NCBI GenBank assembly: GCA_019752635.1
Contig: JAIELX010000040.1
Span: forward strand, 1-64,000
Direction: 5' to 3'
DNA: 64,000 nucleotides
Origin: Candidatus Obscuribacterales bacterium
GTDB lineage: Bacteria > Cyanobacteriota > Vampirovibrionia > Obscuribacterales > Obscuribacteraceae
The translations under genes and the position numbers were made by a program. Below are positions 43,076 through 51,757 of the stretch, piece after piece (the stretch's first letter is position 1; every line of letters starts with the position of its first letter). Below the pieces are notes generated by a model that saw only the letters and a program-made list of their open reading frames with translations, did not search any database and was not told where the DNA came from.

Positions 43076-44131
43076 ATGATTTCTCTGAAAATCAATGGCG
43101 TTCCAACGCTTTTCATCAAAGCGTTTAATACCGCCGATGTGAATACTATCTTGAATTTTGTACGTGAGGCGTCGGCGCTTTACTCAGGATTCAGTAACCA
43201 GGTTCTGTTTATTGATACTCCGATTACTCCTTCGACCGTTGAAGCGGTCGCGAAGTTGCAGTCCGAATCTTATCGAGTGGTCTTTAGAGATCATCACGGC
43301 ATTGATGGAGAGCCTTCAAATGAGCGCGAAAAGCAAGTTCTGGCCGGCACGGCGAAGCTGAAGCAGCTTCTGAAGGACGACTGTCACATTACGGTGCGCC
43401 GCTTGCACCCGGCGTGTAGTACTCTGGTCCAGGCTGGCGAGTTTGTCGATGCCGTGGCAATCATCGCGGATCCTGATGCGGATGGATTAACTGCTGCGAT
43501 GAAGGCTGCCGGTGTCTCTTACGACGAATTGGACAATGATGCGGCGAAATTGGACGGCGAGCCTCAATTTCAAGTTACCGGCAGTCACATCTCCCAGCTT
43601 TTGGCTAAGGGAATTGCCGTGATCCCTTCCTATGATTCGTCCAGACCGAAAGAGCGCGAGATTGCGTATCAAAAGCTGTTCTCCGACTGGTTGAAAGCTG
43701 TCGCGGGAAATGATGCAGCACTAAAGAGGCTTGAAGAACGCACTAAAGATTATGATGCTGCTGTCCAAGTGGCTGCGACGTTAGCAAATACTGCTGAGGT
43801 TGTGGCGCCTGGCGTGGTTCTCGTTAACGTGGCCGATAGTAGTTTGTTCGATCCCGGTACGCTCAACGCGTTGTTGGAACAGCGTCCGGATTGCCAGATT
43901 TCTGTACTGCGCAAGTCGCTGGGACCGATTGCCGCCGTCCACGGAATTCAGTACAGCCTAACCGTTACGAAGGCCTATCAGGACAAGATCAGTCTGTACG
44001 ATTTAATTACCGATCATCTGGGTGCCGGACCTGAAGCCGGAGTAATCTCAAACATTTCATTCTTGCTGCACACCTCCGAAGATGTCTGGCGCAGGCACAT
44101 TTTGCCCAAGTTGCAGGCTCGTCGGTCTTAA
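43076..44131 (+). CDS. DHH-like protein with atypical motif order
   Basis: A 351-residue cytoplasmic protein. Two acidic signatures of DHH-type phosphoesterases are seen: RDHHGIDG with Asp72-His73-His74, and IIADPDADGLTAA with Asp132, Asp134 and Asp136. In RecJ/PPX-type DHH enzymes a D-x-D-G element comes first and DHH third; here DHH precedes it. The fold is alternating alpha/beta. The frame extends to a GTG at 43040, but GAAAGG seven bases before the ATG at 43076 is better. A divalent-metal phosphoesterase is a reasonable guess, not proven. It is upstream of the hydrolase, in the same direction, with a 94-base gap. Confidence 0.65.
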   Translation: MISLKINGVPTLFIKAFNTADVNTILNFVREASALYSGFSNQVLFIDTPITPSTVEAVAKLQSESYRVVFRDHHGIDGEPSNEREKQVLAGTAKLKQLLKDDCHITVRRLHPACSTLVQAGEFVDAVAIIADPDADGLTAAMKAAGVSYDELDNDAAKLDGEPQFQVTGSHISQLLAKGIAVIPSYDSSRPKEREIAYQKLFSDWLKAVAGNDAALKRLEERTKDYDAAVQVAATLANTAEVVAPGVVLVNVADSSLFDPGTLNALLEQRPDCQISVLRKSLGPIAAVHGIQYSLTVTKAYQDKISLYDLITDHLGAGPEAGVISNISFLLHTSEDVWRRHILPKLQARRS

Positions 44132-44225
44132 TGTCTTTTTGAAACCTTTTTCCAAATCGGGGAATAGGTAGTATAAGGAAATCTAGGGGTGCCGATCCTC
44201 CTCGGTGCGAAAGCTTGCAGGAAGA

Positions 44226-45239
44226 ATGACGAAACACGCTTCAAAAAAACGGACCGTTGTAGGCGCAGTTAGAGATACTGCCGGTGATCTGTTCCTCGGA
44301 ACCCTTACGACAGGCTTAGCTGCGGTCATTTTGGGGTTTGACCTGGTGCCGGCTCTGGCTGGTAAACTGGCGGACATCTTCGGCGAAGATGGCGAGCGTG
44401 CTACCCATCGGGTTCACGTACCTGAGGCGGGGCTCCATCCCAAGGGGGTTGTTGTCACTGCACATGGCACGACGCAACATTCCGGAAGTTTTCAAAAATT
44501 GGCGGAGCACCTTACAGGTAACGGTTATGTAGTCGTATCCGTTGACCTCTGCGGGCATGGCGCGCGCTTCCACCAGGAGCAGCGTGATCCGGAGGTCGAT
44601 TACGAGAAGAGTGTTCGGCTGCTGGTGCGGACTTTTCGCGAGTTGCGAAAGCGTTTCCGCGCGCTGCCGCTGTTTTGTATTGGTGAAAGTGTCGGTGCGA
44701 GCGTGGCAGCCCGGGCCGTGGGCGAAAGTCCCGGTTTAGTCAATGGCATGGTACTTTGCAGCTCCGGTATCCGTCCTTGTATCTTCGACCCGTTCTTGAC
44801 CGTTCCTGACTTTGTTAAGGGCGTTTTTCGCCTGAACAAACAGATGGATCTTAAGCGCTACATCAGTAGATACTCCTCGGATGATCTTCGGGTGGCGAAT
44901 GAAATGGTGGCCGACCCGCTGTCCAGAGTGACGATGACACCGCGAGAATTGGTGCGCACAGCCTGGTTCCTTAAGCAGACTGCTTCCGCCGTCCGAAAAA
45001 TTGACCCGTCCATTCCCGTGCTTGTAGTGCAAGGGGCAGTGGACAGCATTGTCGCCAAACACGGAATCAAAGACATCGTCAAGAATTTGCGCACCCGGAA
45101 AAAGGAAATTGTGGTGCTGGCCGGTGCAGGGCATGTCCTTCTCGGTACCTCATTCCTCAAGCCGGCGGTGGTGGAATCGCTGACTAACTGGCTTGATTCG
45201 CAAACGAGATCCGTTCGGAATCTACCTGAACGAGCTTAG
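44226..45239 (+). CDS. Alpha/beta hydrolase, lysophospholipase-like, membrane-associated
   Basis: A 337-residue protein of the serine aminopeptidase/monoacylglycerol lipase type. Residues 21-42 form a hydrophobic segment that may anchor it. VVVTAHGTTQHSG and VVVSVDLCGHGAR form the core strands, the nucleophile elbow is CIGESVGA with Ser155, and the last catalytic residues are in VQGAVDSIV (Asp) and AGAGHVLLG (His). It probably acts on lipids or esters at the inner membrane. Either a GTG at 44205 or the ATG at 44226 may be the start; AGGA lies unusually close to the ATG. Confidence 0.85.
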   Translation: MTKHASKKRTVVGAVRDTAGDLFLGTLTTGLAAVILGFDLVPALAGKLADIFGEDGERATHRVHVPEAGLHPKGVVVTAHGTTQHSGSFQKLAEHLTGNGYVVVSVDLCGHGARFHQEQRDPEVDYEKSVRLLVRTFRELRKRFRALPLFCIGESVGASVAARAVGESPGLVNGMVLCSSGIRPCIFDPFLTVPDFVKGVFRLNKQMDLKRYISRYSSDDLRVANEMVADPLSRVTMTPRELVRTAWFLKQTASAVRKIDPSIPVLVVQGAVDSIVAKHGIKDIVKNLRTRKKEIVVLAGAGHVLLGTSFLKPAVVESLTNWLDSQTRSVRNLPERA

Positions 45240-45401
45240 CTTAGCGCGCTTTGTTGGCCGAATTGATGTCGCCAAATTCCGGGGATTTACAGAATCCGCG
45301 CCGATGCGGTGTGCCGCCAATTGCTAGCCATGTCAGCCAATCTTGCCAGTTTCCGGCATCGATCATCGCGGCTCCCTGAGCCGGGTCAAGCCAGTTAGTC
45401 C

Positions 45402-46790
45402 TTATTGCTGGCGCTCCTGGAGTTCTTGCCAACTGACCGTTTGTACTCTCGATAGAGTCGTGGAATTAAAGATGTTCGCCGTTCGCAGCGAAGAGTCGTA
45501 GTGAAAACCGCCGCGCGAACCGCCTCCTGTAAGCGACATTTCATGTCCGATCACTGCGCCGTAATACTGACCATTTCCGCGCATGGTAATGTCTGCATTC
45601 GGTGCATAGAGCACACCGCGAAATATGCCGTTTCCTGAAACATCGACACTGGTGGCTGAGGTGAATACTTGAAAGTTCTCAGGGCGCCCGGAATTGACGA
45701 AACCTTGTCCGCCGATCTGGATGCTGGGATTGGAGCCTTCGACGAAAATCCTGACCGTGCCGCTGGCCGGCAAAATGATGGAACCCGAGCCGCTGATCGA
45801 TATGGCGTTGCACCAATAATCCCCCGGGGCCAGTGTTGTTGCTGTTCGGCCTGACGCGCCTATCGTAGCGATGTATGTTGCACTGGATGGATGGGATGGG
45901 ACGGGCGGGAGGTCCTTTTGTTCGAGGGAGAGTGATTCTTGAACCACTGGCGTTCCTTCCGGTAGCCCTCGCCCCTGCGCGATTGAGTCAAAGCTATTTG
46001 AAACCAGCGCGTTTGAGATTACGCCACCGGTCACGACCGCGCCGGGACCACTCTCTGCAACTGTATGCGTAGTATCGTTCATCGGGTTCGTCAGGCTGTA
46101 AATGCTGCCCCCGACGTTCGAGTTGCCAATGTTGATTAGTCCGTTGCTGCCGATGTCCCCGCCGAGATCGGAAACATTTGAGCCACCGTAGGCGCCAACC
46201 GATGAATCGTAGGAGTCTACAGTCAATCCATTGCCGTTCAGTGTCAATCCATGGTCCATGAAGATTGCCATCTCGAAGGTTGGTGTATTTGTATAGTTCG
46301 GCTTCAGGATTATACGCACGGATTTCTGTTGGGTACCTGTTTGCGCCGTGGCCGTTACCATGCGCCATCCGTTTTCTTCGATACCACCATTAGTGGCGGC
46401 GTTTGCCGGGTCAAGCCGGGGATCATACAGATAGGATGACTGTGGTGGTTGAACGTTTGCTACAGACACCGTGGCCGTGGATGGCATACCATATGTTCCT
46501 AGAACATCCGGTGGAACAGGGAGCTCACTGCCGGCGACACCATCATTTGTAGGGTCGTCGAGATTGTTGCCGGTCACGTTCAACTCGGCCACCGCCCAAT
46601 CTAGCGCTGCTTCGGCTGAACTGCGCAGCACGTTTGTAACGCGTCCCTTGGCGACTTGCCTGTAACTTGGCATGACCGTACCCATCAGCGCTGCGATCCA
46701 CAAGACGGCAGTGATACCAATCAGCATCACTGTTGCTAGTGAAAATCCGCGCTGACTACGAACTTGGAATTTTGCGTTTTTGCTATTCAT
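45402..46790 (-). CDS. PilX-type minor pilin-like protein, 462 residues
   Basis: Type IV pilin-like N-terminus: basic leader, prepilin-peptidase site RGFSLATVML, then a hydrophobic helix (16-40). Mature position 5 is not Glu but Thr, as in PilX-like pseudopilins. The large extracellular part is beta-rich with many Gly/Asn (HGLTLNGNGLTVDSYDSS, then SGNGIFRGVLYAPNADITMRGNGQYYGAVIG). This is a repeating pattern reminiscent of a beta-helix and of the DUF7305 domain seen in such proteins. It is third in the operon, 22 bases after the PilW-type gene. Confidence 0.85.
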   Translation of the reverse strand: MNSKNAKFQVRSQRGFSLATVMLIGITAVLWIAALMGTVMPSYRQVAKGRVTNVLRSSAEAALDWAVAELNVTGNNLDDPTNDGVAGSELPVPPDVLGTYGMPSTATVSVANVQPPQSSYLYDPRLDPANAATNGGIEENGWRMVTATAQTGTQQKSVRIILKPNYTNTPTFEMAIFMDHGLTLNGNGLTVDSYDSSVGAYGGSNVSDLGGDIGSNGLINIGNSNVGGSIYSLTNPMNDTTHTVAESGPGAVVTGGVISNALVSNSFDSIAQGRGLPEGTPVVQESLSLEQKDLPPVPSHPSSATYIATIGASGRTATTLAPGDYWCNAISISGSGSIILPASGTVRIFVEGSNPSIQIGGQGFVNSGRPENFQVFTSATSVDVSGNGIFRGVLYAPNADITMRGNGQYYGAVIGHEMSLTGGGSRGGFHYDSSLRTANIFNSTTLSRVQTVSWQELQERQQ

Positions 46791-46812
46791 TGATGATTCC
46801 TCGAGCGATTTA

Positions 46813-47724
46813 CTAGGGCGCCACAGCTGTTGAAGGCATTCCTACTGTTGTGGCAAGCGAGTTGTTGCGAAGGAAAACTTCGGTCTTGAGTGCCAGGACT
46901 CCGGGCTGTTTATATCTTCCGGCGATTTGGGATGAGTTTTGGTGATGGGAAAGTTCCAGATTCACAATCAGACCGCTGAAGGCTGCTATATCGGTGCCAC
47001 CATTTGGAATGTTGTTCTGTGGAGTGCCGGACGGGTCCGTTTTGTCTAAGTATTGGAAGACGCAAGGCAACCCGTTTTGCAGAGGACCGATTATGCCTGT
47101 GCAAATGGTTTGTGGTTGAGACTGCGCTGCAGCCGGGACATATCCCTCTGCTGCCATTCCCGGGAATCTCGCCCACTGCATTATCCACTCACCGTTATTT
47201 TGCGGATCCGGAATTACTCTGTAGACATGCGTTTCGACGTTGTCTTGAACCTGTGAAGTTGCCGGCTGTCCGGTAAACGGAGGGATTGCCGTCGGAAAGC
47301 CGTTCGGATCAAATATGGGGACTTGCACGACCAAGGTCTGGCTGTCGACCACGAATGAGCTGAGTGATCGTCCATCGGCCCATATCGGCCAGCCGTTAGG
47401 CGGGGATTGTCCCGCGCCGTAGATAGGATTTTGATTTGATGGGAATACGCTGCTACCTTGTATCCTGCCGCCCACCAGCGACCCGAATACGTCGCCCAGA
47501 CTTCGCCCGGTGCGTACGTTCTGCGAAATTCGCTCTAGTGCCGTTCGCGAAACATCGATGGTGTCGGACGTGTTATTGATCTTGTTTCCGGCCGCCATGG
47601 TCGTGATAAGCAAGCCGAAAACTGCCATTGATACAAAAGCCATTACCACTGAAGAGATGGAAAGTTCCACCAGGCTAGCTCCCTTGCGGGAGCGATGCAT
47701 TGAAAACGTGCGATTTCTTCTCAT
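46813..47724 (-). CDS. PilW-type minor pilin
   Basis: A 303-residue prepilin. The leader is MRRNRTFSMHRSRKG, cut before ASLVELSISSVVMAF, with Glu at mature position 5 and a hydrophobic helix following. The mature part is a beta-rich pilin domain containing HVYRVIPDPQNNGEWIMQW. Length and the KG/ASLVE site fit PilW-type minor pilins, which prime type IV pilus or pseudopilus assembly. It is second in the operon, 10 bases after the PilV-type gene. The core pilus ATPases are not in the window. Confidence 0.88.
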   Translation of the reverse strand: MRRNRTFSMHRSRKGASLVELSISSVVMAFVSMAVFGLLITTMAAGNKINNTSDTIDVSRTALERISQNVRTGRSLGDVFGSLVGGRIQGSSVFPSNQNPIYGAGQSPPNGWPIWADGRSLSSFVVDSQTLVVQVPIFDPNGFPTAIPPFTGQPATSQVQDNVETHVYRVIPDPQNNGEWIMQWARFPGMAAEGYVPAAAQSQPQTICTGIIGPLQNGLPCVFQYLDKTDPSGTPQNNIPNGGTDIAAFSGLIVNLELSHHQNSSQIAGRYKQPGVLALKTEVFLRNNSLATTVGMPSTAVAP

Positions 47725-47734
47725 TGCTTGTTCC

Positions 47735-48280
47735 CTAATTGTGGATACCGTACTGTGAAATCATGGTTGATACGATGAGCGATTTATTGCCGCCACCATG
47801 TTCGCCCGGCCAGCTCACATTTACGGTGAGCCTCATTCGGCCTGCTCCAACGTTAGTAAGTGTTTGTTGAACGGTGCCGCGAAAAAGGTTTGCGGATGCC
47901 TCCGGAGTATAAGATTGACCGACCATGTCTAACATCAGCGGTCTAGTGTTATATCCGGTGCCACTGTCAGCGGAGTTTTGCTTGTTTACCAATAACGTGC
48001 GAGTGCCCATGTTGGCATTCAGTGTGGTCCAATCGGCATTGCGCGCCTGGTCGACAATCTCTTGTGCGATGTTGGTAGCGATGACTTGATTTTGAGATGC
48101 CGTTGTTTGCCTGTGAACTTGCGACAGTCCGTCCATGATCGATGCCATCAGGGTGGACAATATGCCGACAGCGATCAGCAATTCGATAAGCTGATAGCCG
48201 CCATCGACTCTCGAACTCTTGTTCGACGATGGCTTTCTTCTTCTTCTTCTTCTTCTTCTTCTTGTTGTCATTCGGCTCAT
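47735..48280 (-). CDS. PilV-type minor pilin with poly-arginine leader
   Basis: A 181-residue prepilin. The processing site is GG before YQLIELLIAVGILSTLM, with Glu at mature position 5. The leader, MSRMTTRRRRRRRRRKPSSN, then KSSRVDGG, is 28 residues, much longer and more basic than the normal 6-15. The arginines are encoded by an AGA microsatellite. GGAGG at 48290-48294 supports the ATG at 48280; the ATG at 48271 is an alternative. The mature domain is of the type IV pilin kind with an AQEIVDQARNADW helix. It is first gene of the pilin operon. Confidence 0.87.
   Translation of the reverse strand: MSRMTTRRRRRRRRRKPSSNKSSRVDGGYQLIELLIAVGILSTLMASIMDGLSQVHRQTTASQNQVIATNIAQEIVDQARNADWTTLNANMGTRTLLVNKQNSADSGTGYNTRPLMLDMVGQSYTPEASANLFRGTVQQTLTNVGAGRMRLTVNVSWPGEHGGGNKSLIVSTMISQYGIHN
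48235..48263. repeat. Trinucleotide microsatellite in the pilin leader
   Basis: Nine perfect TTC units plus TT on the plus strand (AGA on the coding strand). Changes in unit number would lengthen or shorten the arginine run without a frameshift. Confidence 0.95.
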
Positions 48281-48319
48281 TCTTTTCGAACCTCCAAAGC
48301 TTTGCATCGGAAAATGTAA

Positions 48320-48344
48320 GTTGCCATCCCTTACACTTGGCAAC
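48320..48344. promoter_or_regulatory. Inverted repeat upstream of the pilin operon
   Basis: GTTGCCA (48320-48326) and TGGCAAC (48338-48344) form a perfect 7-bp inverted repeat with an 11-base spacer, about 40 bases upstream of the pilin start. On the minus strand TTGCCA followed 18 bases later by TTACAT could be a promoter overlapping it. It may be an operator. Confidence 0.45.
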
Positions 48345-48541
48345 ATGAAAGGGTTCGAAAAATACGAAAGATGAGTTTTGCTTAAACCGGTCCGCTTCCG
48401 CGGGAAATGGCGGAAACCATCACTTAAGATGGGGGCGGGACGATTTGACGCCTGCCGGCAACTGTTTCGAGCTGTTAACAATCAAACCTCAAACCAAGCC
48501 TGACCCCGCACTCCCCGCTCCGCCACAGCAGCAAAGGTACA

Positions 48542-48567
48542 GTCAGAACATCTCGAGAAAATCTGAC
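48542..48567. repeat. Dispersed palindrome copy
   Basis: GTCAGAACATCTCGAGAAAATCTGAC: imperfect 26-base inverted repeat with the core TCTCGAGA. First of a pair spaced 79 bases apart. Confidence 0.75.
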
Positions 48568-48620
48568 CGGTAAAATCGCAGAGCCGGTCCCTGGCCCTGA
48601 GGCGCCTTCCGGAAGTGGTT

Positions 48621-48646
48621 GTCAGAAAAACTCGTGAAAATCCGAC
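48621..48646. repeat. Dispersed palindrome copy
   Basis: GTCAGAAAAACTCGTGAAAATCCGAC: a more degenerate 26-base copy of the same palindrome, second of the pair. Confidence 0.65.
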
Positions 48647-48815
48647 TAGTCAATGTGGACTCAGCGAATCCCGACGAGCCCACCTCGGAATTTGTCGTAA
48701 TTACCCTAGTCACCGGGAACGCGGCGCTTGGCAACTTGGCGCGGTTGCCCTACTCTGTCACATGATGGCGCTTAGATGTGTGGAGCAGGGTGGCTCAATA
48801 CAAGGATTGTTCACG

Positions 48816-50204
48816 ATGCAAACACTATTTGGGCGCGACCCGGTTTCGGCAATCGAAAAGGCGACCGACAATAACAAGTGGCATGCGCTTGTAGCCACAT
48901 GGCTCGGAGCATTTTTCGATGGAATGGATGCCACGATCTTTGTAATGGTTATGGTTCCGTGTCTTAGCGAGCTGTTGAATACCACTTCGCACGTAACGAT
49001 CGGTGGCACCGGTGCAATCATTCTCGCCTTGTTCATGCTTGGCTGGGCTGTTGGTGCTGTCGTATTCGGTATAATTGCAGACTATATAGGACGGGCGAAG
49101 ACGCTCACAATAACGATCCTGACCTATGCATTGTTCACCGGTATGTGTGCGACGGCGAACAATTGGCAGGAAATGGCGTTCTATCGTTTTCTTGTTGGTT
49201 GCGGAATAGGAGGCGAAGTTGGCATAGGCGGCGTCCTTTTGTCGGAATGCTGGCGCGGTAAGTCTCGGCTGCACGCCGTCAGCGTATCCTTATCCGCGTT
49301 TGGATTCGGTTACCTTGCGACGTCGTTGCTGAACTTGTTCCTGGGCGGACTTGGTTGGAGGTTGTTGTTTGTTCTTGGTATTGTTCCGGCCCTAATGACG
49401 CTTTATCTGAGAACGCATCTGAAGGAATCCACCGAGTTCGAGTCTTTGTGCGAAGCAAAGCGAAGAGCAAAAGCCAAGATTGAAGCGCTTCGGTCGGATG
49501 CGGAAAAGGATATGTTGCGATTCCCTCTGTTCGATCTATTCGCGCGAGCGAATCGCCATAAAACGCTGATTGTCGCTGCAATGGGAAGCTCCGCCATAAT
49601 GGGCTACTGGGCGGTTCTATCGTGGGTGCCTGCCTGGGTAACTCAGCTAACCGGCACCGCTGCTATATCCGAACGCAGCGCAACCACCATCGCAATGAAT
49701 TTGGGGCTGATTACGTGCGCAATCTTCGGAGGCTTCATTGTCTCGAAGTTCGGCAGAGTAATGTGTTTCCGGATGGGCTCCCTGGGAAGTTTTCTTTGCT
49801 GCGTAGGCATGTTCACAACAGTGAAATCGTTCGGTCCGGCGTTATTGATTTGGGGCTTTCTCACCGGCTTCTGCTCAATACTACCGTTCGTTGTACTCTT
49901 CATCTATGTGCCCGAGCTATTCGCGTCGAGGTATCGTAGCACTGCATTTGGTTTCAGCTATAACGTCGGTCGTATCTTCGCTGCTGGCGCGGCTCTTTGC
50001 GGAGGGCAGCTAATCGGCTACTTTCAGGGCTCTTACTCGCTAGCTGCCGGTGTTGTCTCTTCGGTCTACTTAATTGGTGTGGTTGCGTCGTTACTTATGC
50101 CTAAGACATCGGGTGATGTAGTATTGTCCGTGGTGATAGCTCCAGATGGCGACACCAACTCAGCAACGCGTGAATCGGCGAAAATCGAAGCCGCTGTTGC
50201 CTGA
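48816..50204 (+). CDS. MFS transporter, sugar/organic acid porter type
   Basis: A 462-residue permease with about 12 membrane helices and a central charged loop (HLKESTEFESLCEAKRRAKA). The helix 2-3 loop carries IADYIGRAKTL, the MFS signature, and FFDGMDATIFVMVM in helix 1 fits the aromatic acid/metabolite:H+ symporter group. AAGGA before the ATG at 48816 and normal family length decide the start against the open frame to 48615. It is probably a proton-driven importer of an organic acid. It converges on the helicase across a hairpin terminator. Confidence 0.9.
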   Translation: MQTLFGRDPVSAIEKATDNNKWHALVATWLGAFFDGMDATIFVMVMVPCLSELLNTTSHVTIGGTGAIILALFMLGWAVGAVVFGIIADYIGRAKTLTITILTYALFTGMCATANNWQEMAFYRFLVGCGIGGEVGIGGVLLSECWRGKSRLHAVSVSLSAFGFGYLATSLLNLFLGGLGWRLLFVLGIVPALMTLYLRTHLKESTEFESLCEAKRRAKAKIEALRSDAEKDMLRFPLFDLFARANRHKTLIVAAMGSSAIMGYWAVLSWVPAWVTQLTGTAAISERSATTIAMNLGLITCAIFGGFIVSKFGRVMCFRMGSLGSFLCCVGMFTTVKSFGPALLIWGFLTGFCSILPFVVLFIYVPELFASRYRSTAFGFSYNVGRIFAAGAALCGGQLIGYFQGSYSLAAGVVSSVYLIGVVASLLMPKTSGDVVLSVVIAPDGDTNSATRESAKIEAAVA

Positions 50205-50222
50205 TTGCATCGTTGTTAGCTA

Positions 50223-50256
50223 AAAGGGTGGTATCACAGTCGTGATACCACCCTTT
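50223..50256. terminator. Perfect bidirectional terminator
   Basis: AAAGGGTGGTATCAC (50223-50237) and GTGATACCACCCTTT (50242-50256) form a 15-bp perfect stem with a 4-base loop. The A/T ends serve both strands, in the 72-base gap between convergent genes. Confidence 0.9.
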
Positions 50257-50276
50257 GTAATTACTCTTGCTGAAGC

Positions 50277-51539
50277 TTAGACGACGCGCTGACGCTTTGA
50301 CTTAAACTTGTTCTGCTTGAACTTCGACGATGGTTTATCGTTGCCGAAGTGTGAGAAGCCGCCTGAACGGGCCTTCGAGCCGTTGCGGTCGAATTGTCTC
50401 GGCTTCGGAGCTGCGGCACCGAACAATTGGGGCGGAGCTTCAAACTTGCGTCCGAGAATGTTTTCGATGTCGCGTAGCAGATAGCGTTGTTCGTTGGATA
50501 CGAAACTGTGCGCTATACCGCTTCGTCCGGCACGGCCTGTTCGTCCTATGCGGTGGACATAGTCCTCAGCAGAGGTTGGCAGGTCGTAGTTCACTACGTG
50601 ACTGATGTGCGGGATATCCAAACCCCGCGCTGCGATGTCCGTTGCAACGAGAACTTTGAAGTCTCCGCTGCGGTACCGCGCCATGATTTTTTCGCGTCGG
50701 TTTTGTTTGATTTCGCCGTGAATCTCTTCTGCTTGCACGTCCGCTGCGCGCAGCTTGTCTGCAATGAAACCGGCTTTACGACGGGTTTGCGTAAAAATTA
50801 GAACGGAGCTATCCGGCAAGCCGTTGATTAGTTCCAGTAGGAATTCGTCTTTGGCAAATTCGCGAAGGTAGTGAATCTTCTGTTCGATAGATGATGAGTC
50901 CAGCTGATTAGCTGTTGAGCGCACGATTTCCGGGCGCGTAAGATATTCGCGAGCCATGTCCTCGATCTTTTGATCGATGGTCGCTGAGAACATCAGTGTT
51001 TGGCGAACTTCAGGAATGCGCGCCACAATCTTTCTTACTTGGGGCATGAATCCCATGTCCATTAGACGATCGGCTTCGTCGAGAACGAGGGTCTTGATTT
51101 CGGCCAGGTTTGCTACGTTTTGCTCAACCAGGTCGAACAGTCTTCCAGGTGTCGCAACTATGATGTCGACGCCGCGCGCGAATTGCCTGTACTGGCGCAG
51201 GTAACCTGTGCCGCCGTAGATGGCGACAACTCGCAGATGCCGTCCAAAGCGCTCGAATTGTTCTTTGACTTGCAGCGCCAATTCACGGGTCGGCACCATA
51301 ATCAAAGCACGAGGAACACCATCCTTACGTGTTTTCTTGAGCTGATCAATAATTGGAAGTGCGTATGCAGCCGTTTTACCGGAACCGGTCTGGGCTGAAG
51401 CCATTAAGTCCTTGCCTGCCAAAACAACGGGAATTGCCTGGGATTGCACCTCTGTGGGTTCAGTAAACCCTTCTCTGACGAGGCAATCCAGGATAAATTT
51501 TGACAAACCAAAATCGGAAAAAGTATTCAAATAATCCAC
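50277..51539 (-). CDS. DEAD-box RNA helicase, RhlE-like
   Basis: A 420-residue ATP-dependent RNA helicase. Motifs in order: the Q motif (FTEPTEVQSQAIP), AQTGSGKT (49-56), PTRELALQ, TPGRL, DEAD in VLDEADRLMD, SAT, and in the second domain ARGLDIP and HRIGRTGRAGRSG. The tail after residue 360 is basic and Gly/Ser/Phe/Lys-rich (FDRNGSKARSGGFSHFG), which binds RNA non-specifically. Such proteins assist ribosome assembly, mRNA decay and cold adaptation. It is monocistronic. Confidence 0.95.
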   Translation of the reverse strand: MDYLNTFSDFGLSKFILDCLVREGFTEPTEVQSQAIPVVLAGKDLMASAQTGSGKTAAYALPIIDQLKKTRKDGVPRALIMVPTRELALQVKEQFERFGRHLRVVAIYGGTGYLRQYRQFARGVDIIVATPGRLFDLVEQNVANLAEIKTLVLDEADRLMDMGFMPQVRKIVARIPEVRQTLMFSATIDQKIEDMAREYLTRPEIVRSTANQLDSSSIEQKIHYLREFAKDEFLLELINGLPDSSVLIFTQTRRKAGFIADKLRAADVQAEEIHGEIKQNRREKIMARYRSGDFKVLVATDIAARGLDIPHISHVVNYDLPTSAEDYVHRIGRTGRAGRSGIAHSFVSNEQRYLLRDIENILGRKFEAPPQLFGAAAPKPRQFDRNGSKARSGGFSHFGNDKPSSKFKQNKFKSKRQRVV

Positions 51540-51658
51540 CTTCGACCAAGTGCTCTCTACGCAAGCGAAGGTGAAGAACTCCGGGCCATAACCATAACGC
51601 TCAGCATTATCGCATGTTGCATTCAGTTGTGTGCGACGTGTCTACTCGAGCATTTGTA

Positions 51659-51680
51659 AGGGCTTGTACAGCAAGCCTTT
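51659..51680. terminator. Hairpin between the membrane protein and the helicase
   Basis: AAGGGCTTG (51659-51667) pairs with CAAGCCTTT (51672-51680), one mismatch, 4-base loop. It is placed to end the leftward operon that stops at 51758. There is no long T run. Confidence 0.45.
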
Positions 51681-51757
51681 GCGGCTGTTTACAATTCAAG
51701 TTATTGCCACTATGAGTGATGAGCTTCTGCTCGCCTGTTACTTCGCAGCGGTATCGG

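Larger units (their letters stand above)
48281..48815. other. Divergent gap between the pilin operon and the MFS gene
   Basis: This holds the pilin-operon leader with its inverted repeat, and two dispersed palindromes (48542 and 48621). An upstream extension of the MFS frame (48615-48815) has no ribosome binding site. I see no separate gene. Confidence 0.5.

Noticed and set aside
45241..45432. 63-codon minus-strand frame behind the PilX-type gene
   Set aside because: It begins at TTG inside the PilX gene without a ribosome binding site, and no family is recognisable. A short translated product cannot be excluded, but support is too weak to list.
51540..51757. tRNA gene in the gap with the short hairpin
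   Set aside because: The stem-loop is an isolated hairpin; no cloverleaf, anticodon arm or TTC motif can be assembled there.
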